A stretch of DNA of 6,663 bases from assembly GCA_007127655.1 (NCBI GenBank), contig SKYX01000339.1, positions 1 through 6,663 of the forward strand, written 5' to 3'. This stretch comes from Desulfonatronum sp. (lineage in GTDB: Bacteria; Desulfobacterota; Desulfovibrionia; Desulfovibrionales; Desulfonatronaceae). Each line of letters begins with the position of its first letter. The stretch's first letter is position 1. Made by a program: the position numbers and the translations under genes. This document shows, one piece after another, positions 1 through 6,066 of the stretch. The notes beneath the pieces are model-generated. The model was not told the DNA's origin and made no database searches. It saw nothing but the letters and a program-made list of their open reading frames with translations.

Positions 1-505
1 CCAGGATAAAGACCGACAGGTCGTCCACGGACTTGCCCAGGGCCTTGGCCACCCGGCGCAGGTTCTCGGCCACCGGGGCCTTGATGTCCACCTGGTATTT
101 GGCCTCGTGGGGCACGGCCATCTTTTTCATGTAGAAGGCCGGCCCGGGGTCGTAGAGCGTTCCACGCGGGGCCAGGGCGACCACGGCGATGGCGTTGGGT
201 CGGCCGTAGGCCAGCAGGCGCGTGCCTTCCACCGGGTCCACGGCCACGTCCACTTCCGGCCCGTTGCCCGTGCCGAGCTTCTCCCCGTTGTAAAGCATCG
301 GGGCTTCATCCTTTTCGCCCTCGCCGATGACCACCACGCCGTCGATGTCGATGGCGCTGAAACTCAGGCGCATGGCCTCCACCGCGGCATAATCGCCGCG
401 CTCCTTGTCGCCCTTGCCCAGCCAGCGGGAAGAGGCCAGGGCCGCGGCCTCGGTCACCCGGGCCAAGTCCAGGGCCAGATTGCGTTGCGGGGTTTCTTGG
501 GACAT
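1..505 (-). CDS. glpX: Fructose-1,6-bisphosphatase class II (GlpX), N-terminal 168 residues, cut by window edge
   Basis: Hydrolyses fructose-1,6-bisphosphate to fructose-6-phosphate plus phosphate in the cytoplasm, the committing step of gluconeogenesis. The reading frame starts at ATG 505-503 and is open to base 1, so the C-terminal part is missing here. Visible family hallmarks are GKGDK (residues 30-34), the metal and substrate motif IGEGEKDEAPM (60-70) followed by LYNGEKLGTG, and DPVEGT (90-95); together they are diagnostic of the lithium-sensitive GlpX family rather than the class I Fbp enzyme. The acidic residues D33, D90 and E93 expected at the metal site are present. The start is fixed by a strong GGAGGAGA ribosome binding site about 6 bases upstream, and the first residues (MSQETPQRNLALDLARVTEA) match the usual GlpX N-terminus. 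It lies 51 bp after the 313-aa gene on the same strand and is probably co-transcribed with it. I am sure of the family; the missing C-terminus cannot be judged. Confidence 0.95.
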   Translation of the reverse strand, partial: MSQETPQRNLALDLARVTEAAALASSRWLGKGDKERGDYAAVEAMRLSFSAIDIDGVVVIGEGEKDEAPMLYNGEKLGTGNGPEVDVAVDPVEGTRLLAYGRPNAIAVVALAPRGTLYDPGPAFYMKKMAVPHEAKYQVDIKAPVAENLRRVAKALGKSVDDLSVFIL

Positions 506-510
506 GAACG

Positions 511-518
511 TCTCCTCC
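511..518 (-). promoter_or_regulatory. Ribosome binding site of glpX
   Basis: Read on the minus strand this is GGAGGAGA, near-consensus Shine-Dalgarno, ending 5 bases before ATG 505. It confirms the glpX start and suggests that glpX is translated independently of the upstream gene. Confidence 0.8.
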
Positions 519-556
519 GTGCGAAGTGATGTGCGAAGAGCTTCGGGGTCGAAGCC

Positions 557-1498
557 TTATTCCAGCAAGTCCGCCGCCTGCTCCACGGTTTGGACGTCAC
601 CCAGGTTGCGGCGCATGACTTGGTGAATCGGGGCGTAGGCACCCGTGGCTCGCTTGGTGATTTCGATCAGCTCCAGTTCGTCCCTGATGTCCTCCGGGGC
701 GAAGTGCTGTTCCGGGATGCCCAGCATCCGTCGCGTTTCGAAATTGTGCGCTTGCCGGACCCGTTCCATTTCCTCGGCCTGGTCCAGGTGGCGCAACAAC
801 GTTTCGCGACGTTTGGCCAGGGCCGTGGGAACGTCTTCCCCGGCATGCTCCAGAAAGGCCAGGGTCCATCGAACCACGTCCAGGGCGCGGCGCGGAGGTT
901 CGCTTTGGCCCGGCTCAGGATTTGGCTCTTGATCCGGACCGGAGAGGCAAGCACGCAGCAAGATCAGGATAAAGGTCTCCTGGCTTGAGGTCCAGGGCAG
1001 TCGGGCCTTTTTGCAGGCTAGGCTCAGGGCCGTCGCGAGTTCGCGATTCGTGAGAACGGAAGTGGTAAGAAGATCGCGAACCGCGTCGGGCAAGTGCTTG
1101 TCCAGGCGCAGACGGCTTGCCAGCAGGCGGGCTTCGTCCAGGTCCAGTGTCAGCCACAATTCAGTCCGGCCCGGAAGGTGTAAACGCAACCTGGCCTGGG
1201 CCAGGAGAGCGGGCACGGCGTCTTGGTCCGGCAGGGCCGCCGTGCCGTCGCGTTGCTCCCGTTCCAGCAGCCAGCTTTCCACGGCCAGGGCCAGGGGTTG
1301 GTCTGGAAACAGGATCAGGTCGCGCATGGACCAGGCTTCGGCGTCGTCCGGGTCGGTCAATCGGGCGGCGAGGTGCTCTGCCTCGCCGCCCCCCAGGGCT
1401 TGGGAAATGGTCTCCAGTGTCGTGCCGTCCAGGCTCATGCCCTGTTCCAGCAGGGAGCGGATCAAGGATGCGAGTTCGGTGTTCAGTCGTGCGGACAT
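557..1498 (-). CDS. Uncharacterised 313-aa protein between acyl-CoA synthetase and glpX
   Basis: I do not recognise this protein. It is 313 residues long, rich in Leu, Ala, Arg and Glu, and looks all-helical and cytoplasmic: no signal peptide, no long hydrophobic segment, no Cys-pair metal motif and no nucleotide-binding loop. The N-terminal two thirds (about 1-185) read as short amphipathic helices. A Pro/Glu-rich linker follows at about 187-203 (GPDQEPNPEPGQSEPPRR), then a charged helical C-terminal part with possible coiled coil at about 225-258. The start at ATG 1498 comes 9 bp after the stop of the acyl-CoA synthetase gene. No good Shine-Dalgarno is visible before it, so translational coupling to that gene is likely; an internal ATG (residue 21) is a weaker alternative. 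The long uninterrupted frame, codon use like its neighbours and tight packing make it a real gene. A functional link to fatty-acid activation or gluconeogenesis is only inferred from position. Confidence 0.8.
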   Translation of the reverse strand: MSARLNTELASLIRSLLEQGMSLDGTTLETISQALGGGEAEHLAARLTDPDDAEAWSMRDLILFPDQPLALAVESWLLEREQRDGTAALPDQDAVPALLAQARLRLHLPGRTELWLTLDLDEARLLASRLRLDKHLPDAVRDLLTTSVLTNRELATALSLACKKARLPWTSSQETFILILLRACLSGPDQEPNPEPGQSEPPRRALDVVRWTLAFLEHAGEDVPTALAKRRETLLRHLDQAEEMERVRQAHNFETRRMLGIPEQHFAPEDIRDELELIEITKRATGAYAPIHQVMRRNLGDVQTVEQAADLLE

Positions 1499-1507
1499 GG
1501 CGGTTCG

Positions 1508-3277
1508 TCAGAAGGGTGGGGAGGCGCTGGTGTAGAGGTAGCGCTTGATTTTATGGGTCGGGGTTTTTTCAAAGGCCTCGGTCTGCTCGATCATTTTGCT
1601 GACCCGGGCAAAGGAGGCCAGCCCGGCGTTGGTGCGGGTCCGGATGGCTTCCAGCAGGTCGGTGACGTACTTGCGAGCCTCGAATTCGCTCATTTTCCGC
1701 CAGGAAACCTCTTCGTCCAGCCGGTCGTAGTCCAGGAAGACCCGGGCCGCGACCTTGCCGTCCAGGTCGAAGGCCAAGGATTCCAGAACGTAATCCTGTT
1801 CATTCAGGACGTTCTCGATCTCCTCAGGGTAGATGTTCTCTCCGCTGGGACCGAGAATCAGGTTCTTCAAGCGACCGCGGATGAACAGATAGCCGTCCTT
1901 GTCCAGCGTGCCCAGATCTCCGGTGCGCAGCCAGCCGTCCTCGGTGAAGACTTCCGCGGTCAACTCCGGCTCCTGGTAATAGCCTTGCATGACATTGGGA
2001 CCGCGGACCTGGATTTCTCCGACGACCTCGCCGTCAACCCGTCCCCGGGACCCTTGACCGCTCTCCTGCTGCACGGCGATGCGGATCTCGACGCCGTTCA
2101 GGGCCCGGCCGGAAGAGCGCCGACGGACGCTCGCCGCGCCGGTTCCGGCCACCAGGGGAGATGCCTCGGTCAGCCCGTAGCCCATGGCATAGGGAAATCC
2201 GGCTTCGCGTAAAAAAGTTTCCGCTTCCACGGACAGGGGCGCTCCCCCGATGCAGTAGCCGCGCAGGCTGCCGCCAAATGACTGGTACATCTTTTTCCCG
2301 GCGAGCTTGTGCAGCAGACCTCGGCTCAGGTTGAAACGATACAGGGTCCGGCCCACGGCGCTGCCGGTCAGTTTGGGCTGAATGCGGCGCTTGAAGATCT
2401 TCTCAATCACCAGCGGGACGCTGAGCATGAATGTGGGGCGGATCTTGGCCATGGCGTCCATCAGCATTTGCGGCGAGGGGACCCCGCCGAGGTATCGGAT
2501 CTGGGTCCCGTGCATCATGGGCAGCAGCAGCCCCAGGGTGAACTCCATGGTATGGGCCAGAGGCAGGATGGAGAGCATTCGGTCTTCCGTCCCCAGGTCC
2601 ACCAGTTCCCGGGTCATCCAGGCGTCGGATACCACGTTGCGGTGGGTGAGCATCACCCCTTTGGCCCGTCCCGTGGTCCCGGAGGTGTAGACGATGGAGG
2701 CCAGGTCGTCCTCCTTGGGTGTCTCCGGAGTGCCGTGGCCGGTCACGTGCCGGGCCAGGGATTGCAGGCGCTCCCGGTCCTTGAGGCTGGAGCGGATCAC
2801 GTCCTTGACCCGACCGGCCCAGGATTCCGGGGGCAAAATCCGGAAGTCGTCCAGGATGATCACGGTCAGGTGCTGTTGGTTCAGATCTTCCAGTTTCGCC
2901 AGGCAACGTTCCGAGGCCATCAGCACTTTGGCTCCGCTGTGCCGGAGAATGTGCAGGACCGAGGACGGGTGAAAGTCCGGGAGAATCGGGACCAGCACGG
3001 CTCCCAGGGAGCTGGCGGCGAAATAGACCATGGGCCATTCCGGTCGGTTTTCACTGAAAATGGCCACTCTGTCACCATGGCCCACTCCCAGGTGAGTCAG
3101 GGTTTCGGCATGCTCCCTGACTTTGGTCCGGAATTCGGCATAGGTGATGGGGGTTCCCTCCACCAGACCGAGGAGCGGACGGTCGCCAAACAACGCGACT
3201 CCGCGGTCCAGGGTTTCGGGTACGGTGCGGGGCGGGGCTTTGGGAGTGAAGCCGTCGGCTGTTTGCGTCGTGGTCAT
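1508..3277 (-). CDS. Long-chain acyl-CoA synthetase (AMP-forming), FadD-like
   Basis: Activates a fatty acid with ATP to acyl-AMP and then transfers the acyl group to CoA, releasing AMP. The 589-aa product has the full set of adenylate-forming (ANL) motifs: the P-loop YTSGTTGRAKGV (197-208), YGLTEASP (367-374), the ATP-ribose aspartate in GWLRTGDLG (448-456), the hinge region GYLFIRGRLKNL (462-473) with GENIYPEEIE (479-488), and the C-terminal catalytic lysine K576 in KTPTHKIKRY. Length and motif spacing fit bacterial long-chain acyl-CoA synthetases; there is no membrane segment. The frame is open up to 3403, but the first 42 codons would lie in repeat DNA. The start at ATG 3277 is preferred: the protein begins as the family does (PRTVPETLDRGVALFGD, 16-32) and GAGGG lies 5 bases upstream. 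The gene is the probable first member of a unit with the 313-aa gene and glpX. Exact chain-length preference is unknown; a role in lipid salvage or fatty-acid degradation is possible. Confidence 0.92.
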   Translation of the reverse strand: MTTTQTADGFTPKAPPRTVPETLDRGVALFGDRPLLGLVEGTPITYAEFRTKVREHAETLTHLGVGHGDRVAIFSENRPEWPMVYFAASSLGAVLVPILPDFHPSSVLHILRHSGAKVLMASERCLAKLEDLNQQHLTVIILDDFRILPPESWAGRVKDVIRSSLKDRERLQSLARHVTGHGTPETPKEDDLASIVYTSGTTGRAKGVMLTHRNVVSDAWMTRELVDLGTEDRMLSILPLAHTMEFTLGLLLPMMHGTQIRYLGGVPSPQMLMDAMAKIRPTFMLSVPLVIEKIFKRRIQPKLTGSAVGRTLYRFNLSRGLLHKLAGKKMYQSFGGSLRGYCIGGAPLSVEAETFLREAGFPYAMGYGLTEASPLVAGTGAASVRRRSSGRALNGVEIRIAVQQESGQGSRGRVDGEVVGEIQVRGPNVMQGYYQEPELTAEVFTEDGWLRTGDLGTLDKDGYLFIRGRLKNLILGPSGENIYPEEIENVLNEQDYVLESLAFDLDGKVAARVFLDYDRLDEEVSWRKMSEFEARKYVTDLLEAIRTRTNAGLASFARVSKMIEQTEAFEKTPTHKIKRYLYTSASPPF

Positions 3278-3282
3278 GGTGG

Positions 3283-3287
3283 CCCTC
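3283..3287 (-). promoter_or_regulatory. Weak ribosome binding site deciding the acyl-CoA synthetase start
   Basis: GAGGG on the minus strand, 5 bases before ATG 3277. It is short but supports this start over the longer open frame that reaches into the upstream repeat element. Confidence 0.5.
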
Positions 3288-3342
3288 GAAATGTGTTGAG
3301 ATGATGATTTGAAGTGGAGCGGAGTCGGACCTCGGTGTTCAA

Positions 3343-3571
3343 CTGACTGTTGAAAAAGTTCCCTGCCGGCAGTTCGTTCAAAAACCTCAAGTGCAAGGAG
3401 CAAGAAAAGCTATCCGGACACGTCCTGTGTCCGGCCCCTACGGGCTGTGGCTTCGCCACATTTTCGATTTGCCGTCCTGGCAATCGAATCCAGGTCGAAG
3501 CGTAGTTATTGTTACGTGAGAGTTTGAACTTTTTGCAGCGACGCAGCAATTGAGAGTTTTTCAACGGACTG
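3343..3571. repeat. Palindromic repeat element (MITE/REP-like) between hldD and the acyl-CoA synthetase
   Basis: A non-coding block of about 229 bp bounded by imperfect inverted repeats: GTTGAAAAA at 3349-3357 and its complement TTTTTCAAC at 3557-3565, with weaker matching outward. A second inverted pair lies inside (AAAAAGTTC 3353-3361 with GAACTTTTT 3526-3534), and CTGCCGGCAG at 3363-3372 is a perfect palindrome. The centre is a run of hairpins: CCGGACAC/GTGTCCGG (3414-3421 and 3427-3434), GCCC/GGGC (3434-3437 and 3442-3445, sharing base 3434 with the previous stem), TGTGGC/GCCACA (3446-3451 and 3455-3460), and TTCGATTTGCC/GGCAATCGAA (3463-3473 and 3479-3488, one bulged T). The right end touches the hldD stop codon. 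There is no transposase frame. From memory, similar sequence is dispersed in deltaproteobacterial genomes, so a non-autonomous mobile or REP-type element is the best reading; copy number cannot be seen here. Confidence 0.65.
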
Positions 3572-4546
3572 TCAAGCCAGATACGGATCCTCGGCCATCA
3601 GGTAGTTGCGGACATAGTCGGCCACTCCGTCCTCCAGGGAGCCGAAGGCGGCGGGACACCCCAGGGAGCGTAGCCGCTCCATCCCGGCCTTGGTGTAGTA
3701 TTGGTATTTCTCCCGGATGGACTCCGGCATGTCGATGTACTCGATGTCCATGGGCCGATCCATGGCCGCGAAGACCGCCCGGGCCAGCTCGTTCCAGGAC
3801 TTGGCCTCACCGCGCCCCAGGTTGAATATCCCGTTCACGCTCCGGTTTTCCAGCAACCACCAGACAACGTCGAGACAGTCCTTGATGTAGACGAAGTCCC
3901 GGCGTTGCTCGCCGTCGGCGTACTCCGGACGATGGGACTTGAACAGGCGTAGCCTCCCGGTCTCTCCGATCTGGCGAAAGGCCTTGCAGATCACGCTCAT
4001 CATATCGCCCTTGTGATACTCGTTGGGACCGAAAACATTGAAGAACTTCAGGCCGACCATCTTGCTCGACATGCCGGTGCGCAAGGCCCAAAGATCAAAG
4101 AGCTGTTTGGAATAGCCGTACATGTTCAAGGGCTTCAATCCGGCCATGGCGGCGGGGTCGTCGTCAAAGCCCTGGGAGCCGTCCCCGTAGGTCGCGGCGC
4201 TGCTGGCATAGATGAAACGGATGTCGTGGCGGAGGCAAAACCTGGCCAGGATTTGCGTGTATCGGTAATTGTTCTCCATCAGGTATTCGGCATCCGTCTC
4301 CGTGGTGGACGAGCAGGCGCCCATATGCAGGACCGCCTTGACCTCCGGTCCGAGTTTGCCCTGCTCCAGGAGCTGAAGGAACGCGGCCTTGTGCAGATAG
4401 TCAGCATAGCGCAGGTTGACCAGATTTTTCCATTTTTCGCCCCGGCCCAGATCATCCACGATCAGCACGTCCGAGACGCCTTGTTGATTCAGTTTCCAAA
4501 CCAAGGCGCTACCGATAAACCCCGCGCCCCCCGTAACAACGTACAT
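3572..4546 (-). CDS. hldD: ADP-L-glycero-D-manno-heptose-6-epimerase (HldD/RfaD)
   Basis: Converts ADP-D-glycero-D-manno-heptose to the L-glycero form, the last step in making the activated heptose of the LPS inner core; a cytoplasmic NADP-dependent enzyme of the extended short-chain dehydrogenase family. The 324-aa product begins with the Rossmann motif TGGAGFIG (5-12). It carries LHMGACSSTTETD (73-85), YASSAATYGDG (113-123), the catalytic Y143-x3-K147 in NMYGYSK (141-147), FNVFGPNEYHKGDMMSV (169-185) with the second epimerase base K179, and RRDFVYIKD (215-223). These are the specific HldD signatures, not just those of a general sugar epimerase. The start at ATG 4546 puts the Rossmann strand at the N-terminus as in the family and has a GGGAGGAGG site 5 bases upstream; the frame stays open another 101 codons, but that stretch looks like random sequence. 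The gene is not next to other LPS genes here. Its stop codon overlaps the end of a repeat element. Confidence 0.95.
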   Translation of the reverse strand: MYVVTGGAGFIGSALVWKLNQQGVSDVLIVDDLGRGEKWKNLVNLRYADYLHKAAFLQLLEQGKLGPEVKAVLHMGACSSTTETDAEYLMENNYRYTQILARFCLRHDIRFIYASSAATYGDGSQGFDDDPAAMAGLKPLNMYGYSKQLFDLWALRTGMSSKMVGLKFFNVFGPNEYHKGDMMSVICKAFRQIGETGRLRLFKSHRPEYADGEQRRDFVYIKDCLDVVWWLLENRSVNGIFNLGRGEAKSWNELARAVFAAMDRPMDIEYIDMPESIREKYQYYTKAGMERLRSLGCPAAFGSLEDGVADYVRNYLMAEDPYLA

Positions 4547-4551
4547 GCTTG

Positions 4552-4560
4552 CCTCCTCCC
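4552..4560 (-). promoter_or_regulatory. Ribosome binding site of hldD
   Basis: GGGAGGAGG on the minus strand, 5 bases before ATG 4546. This strong site settles the hldD start against the longer open frame reaching 4849. Confidence 0.8.
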
Positions 4561-4737
4561 CTTTTGCGCTGTCCAAAAAACTCCGTGCTTCCGTCACGCG
4601 CTCTTGTCGGCTGTACCCCGGAGTCTTGTTCGCTGGCAAGCATCGCGGGGATATCGCGAGAAGAATGCTCTCATCGCCTGCTGTCGGGCTTCTGGCCGTT
4701 TTGGGGTGCTCATCCAACGCTCCTGTCGGTGAAGCGA

Positions 4738-4817
4738 GGCCAGGCAAAAAGCCGTGTGTATCGCCTGGCCCCACCAATGCGATACGCTCCGTTCTCGTTT
4801 GAATACGAGCCGTATCG
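4738..4817. repeat. Two neighbouring stem-loops in the hldD/mucR intergenic region
   Basis: Stem A pairs GGCCAGGC (4738-4745) with GCCTGGCC (4763-4770), 8 bp with a 17-base loop. Stem B pairs CGATACG (4780-4786) with CGTATCG (4811-4817) and encloses a second stem CTCGT (4794-4798) with ACGAG (4805-4809). Neither is followed by a T-run on the plus strand. They could be leader structures, operator dyads or chance; I cannot tell which. Confidence 0.4.
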
Positions 4818-4985
4818 AGTCGGTTGAAGTGAACATATGTCTCGCGCAATGCTTTTGGATCAGAGGGGGAAGCGGTCCGAAGGGTCGGATGTGAAAAACA
4901 AGTGGTCCGGGAAGCATGCAGCCGTACTTGAAGATGGCAGGGATGCTTTTTTAAGGGTGTTTGGATGCATTATCTTCTTTGATGC

Positions 4986-5013
4986 TTGACTTGAACGGAA
5001 TTTTTGCTATGTG
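4986..5013 (+). promoter_or_regulatory. Candidate sigma-70 promoter of the mucR-like gene
   Basis: TTGACT (4986-4991) and TATGTG (5008-5013) are 16 bases apart, and the -10 box is preceded by TG at 5005-5006 with one base between, an extended -10 arrangement. The stretch is AT-rich against its surroundings. The predicted transcript would begin near 5020 and carry a leader of about 40 bases. MucR/Ros proteins commonly repress their own AT-rich promoters, so autoregulation is plausible but only inferred. Confidence 0.5.
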
Positions 5014-5045
5014 TATATCTGTTCGTTCGTCATTCATATTTTTTG

Positions 5046-5053
5046 AAAGGAGA
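5046..5053 (+). promoter_or_regulatory. Ribosome binding site of the mucR-like gene
   Basis: AAAGGAGA, 6 bases before ATG 5060. This near-consensus site selects 5060 over an in-frame ATG at 4961, which would lie upstream of the predicted promoter. Confidence 0.8.
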
Positions 5054-5059
5054 TTCACA

Positions 5060-5476
5060 ATGGATGAATTCATTAAACAAGCGTTGGAAATCGTAAAGGC
5101 TCAGGCCGGAATCCGGCCCATGACTGAAGAAGAAATGATGTCCATGGTCACCAAGATCGCGGCCAGTCTGCGAGCCGTTACGGAAGGCGGAACTGCCGGG
5201 GACGCAGGAGCGGAAGCCGCTCCTGAATTGAATATCGACCCGAAAAAGGCGATCAAGGAAAAGTCCGTCACCTGTCTGGAGTGTGGCAAGACCTTTAAGG
5301 TTCTGACGAAAAAACACCTTGCTTCCCATGGCTTGACCACCGAAGAATATCGTGAAAAATACGGCTATAAGAAGGGCACGCCGTTGATCGCGAAATCTCT
5401 TTCCAAGGCTCGGCGCAAGAAAATGCAGGAAATGCAGCTTTGGACCAAGAAAGGAATGAAGCCCGCCCAGAATTAA
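5060..5476 (+). CDS. MucR/Ros-family zinc-finger transcriptional regulator
   Basis: A 138-aa DNA-binding protein of the MucR/Ros family, bacterial regulators with a C2H2-like zinc finger. The N-terminal part (1-40; IKQALEIVKAQ, then MTEEEMMSMVTKI) is helical and probably the oligomerisation part. An Ala/Gly-rich linker follows (about 41-57), then the finger: C72 and C75 in TCLECGKTFK, H86 and H90 in KKHLASH, leading into the family signature GLTTEEYREKYGYKKGTP (91-108). The basic tail KARRKKMQEMQLWTKK (116-131) could add DNA contacts. The second Cys and first His are 10 residues apart, one more than the 9 I recall for Agrobacterium Ros. The gene is alone, with its own promoter and ribosome binding site upstream and a strong terminator downstream. 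In alphaproteobacteria such proteins control exopolysaccharide, virulence and motility; the target genes here are unknown. Family certain, specific role not. Confidence 0.93.
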   Translation: MDEFIKQALEIVKAQAGIRPMTEEEMMSMVTKIAASLRAVTEGGTAGDAGAEAAPELNIDPKKAIKEKSVTCLECGKTFKVLTKKHLASHGLTTEEYREKYGYKKGTPLIAKSLSKARRKKMQEMQLWTKKGMKPAQN

Positions 5477-5507
5477 AATCATTCTTGCGGAGTCATTGAA
5501 GCGGTCG

Positions 5508-5538
5508 AAAAAGCCCTCCTTGCCGGAGGGCTTTTTTT
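5508..5538 (+). terminator. Intrinsic terminator after the mucR-like gene
   Basis: GCCCTCC (5513-5519) pairs perfectly with GGAGGGC (5525-5531) around a 5-base loop and is followed by seven T (5532-5538). A run of five A (5508-5512) lies before the stem, so it could also terminate transcription from the minus strand. It sits 31 bases after the stop codon. Confidence 0.92.
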
Positions 5539-5642
5539 GTGTCGTTTTCAAGCACGCCGTGGAGCATGCTTCAGTCCGCCACGAGCCATTGCATGCCAAT
5601 GGTTGACACTACACGTTGCTCGTACTCAACACCAATATCTGA

Positions 5643-5674
5643 GCTTGGTGCAAAAAGTGCTTTTTGCACCAAGC
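5643..5674. repeat. Perfect 15-bp inverted repeat with 2-base loop
   Basis: GCTTGGTGCAAAAAG (5643-5657) and CTTTTTGCACCAAGC (5660-5674) are exact complements separated only by TG. The T-run lies inside the second arm, not after it, and there is no intact gene just upstream, so it is not a typical terminator. The ten bases CTTTTTGCAC recur as a direct copy at 5758-5767. It could be a miniature element, a protein-binding dyad or a remnant of one. Confidence 0.7.
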
Positions 5675-5707
5675 AGTGGTCAGTGATGAGTGGCTAGTAG
5701 CCAGTAA

Positions 5708-5968
5708 AAACAATATGTTGCCGGAAGTCCACAAGGCATTTGGTTTGGTCCAAAGGACTTTTTGCACGGACCTCATATCTGGATCAGCGCGGCCCTGTCC
5801 CGCGAAGGCTGCCCGGCCCAACTGGCGCGAGCCGTTCTGGGCCTTGGCCAAGCTGTTTTTCCCGAGGCCACCTTTGCCGAATTGCAAACAAGACTTTGGC
5901 TTCCCAAGTTTGACCGCTACATCAGCATGGAATTGCGCCGCTCCATATTGCACGACCGGGAGCGTTAG
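5708..5968 (+). pseudogene. Possible C-terminal gene remnant, no recognised family
   Basis: The frame is open from the codon after TAA 5705-5707 to TAG 5966-5968. From about 5762 the protein reads like real coding sequence: WISAALSREGCPAQLARAVL, then LGQAVFPEATFAELQTRLWL, then PKFDRYISMELRRSILHDRE. Codons end mainly in G or C, and the pattern of alternating hydrophobic and charged residues suggests helices. There is no ATG at its start; the only nearby start is TTG 5762, without a ribosome binding site. I therefore read it as the tail of a gene whose front was lost, possibly when the palindrome just upstream inserted. I do not recognise the family. It could also be a tiny functional gene or chance. 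Confidence 0.35.
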
Positions 5969-6017
5969 GAGTTTGTCCTCCTTCCAGAGTTTTTTTGCCA
6001 CAGACGAGAAAGGTTCA

Positions 6018-6063
6018 CCCGGTTAAACCCCCTTGGGAGCTCTTGCCGAGCTGTTGAACCGGG
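6018..6063. repeat. Junction-shaped palindromic element, unit 1
   Basis: An outer stem pairs CCCGGTTAAAC (6018-6028) with GTTGAACCGGG (6053-6063), 10 of 11 positions. The whole interior is taken up by two hairpins: CCC-CTT-GGG (6029-6037) and AGCTC-TTGCC-GAGCT (6038-6052). The fold is a three-way junction with no unpaired base at the junction. Unit 2 follows after three bases with the same plan but different interior sequence. Confidence 0.6.
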
Positions 6064-6066
6064 CAG

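Larger units (their letters stand above)
4547..5059. other. Divergent intergenic region between hldD and the mucR-like gene
   Basis: About 513 bp with no convincing gene; short frames on both strands lack a ribosome binding site and family-like sequence. It must hold the promoter of hldD, but I see no clear -35/-10 pair on the minus strand. Near its middle are two neighbouring stem-loops (4738-4770 and 4780-4817). The last 120 bp are visibly more AT-rich and contain a candidate promoter and ribosome binding site for the plus-strand regulator. Confidence 0.6.

Noticed and set aside
1223..3304. Long plus-strand open frames opposite the acyl-CoA synthetase gene (1223-2212 and 2309-3304)
   Set aside because: They are antisense shadows of a gene with a complete set of family motifs; their translations are low-complexity Gly/Gln/His/Val-rich and lack start signals.
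3278..3403. Longer N-terminus of the acyl-CoA synthetase starting at 3403
   Set aside because: The extra 42 codons run through repeat DNA, do not resemble the family, and the ATG at 3277 has its own ribosome binding site.
4547..4849. 101-residue N-terminal extension of HldD
   Set aside because: The Rossmann motif must lie at the N-terminus, and ATG 4546 has a strong ribosome binding site; the upstream frame is not family-like.
4911..4951. Possible weak terminator before the mucR-like gene (T-run at 4946-4951)
   Set aside because: The upstream bases do not form a continuous stem, only scattered matches.
5030..5599. Minus-strand 189-aa frame opposite the mucR-like gene
   Set aside because: It runs across a clear intrinsic terminator and is a shadow of a well-recognised regulator gene.
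5603..5608. Consensus TTGACA as a promoter -35 box
   Set aside because: No acceptable -10 box lies 15-19 bases downstream.
5609..6001. Minus-strand 130-aa frame in the intergenic region
   Set aside because: It includes both arms of the perfect palindrome, has no ribosome binding site and no coherent protein pattern; the opposite strand looks more coding-like.
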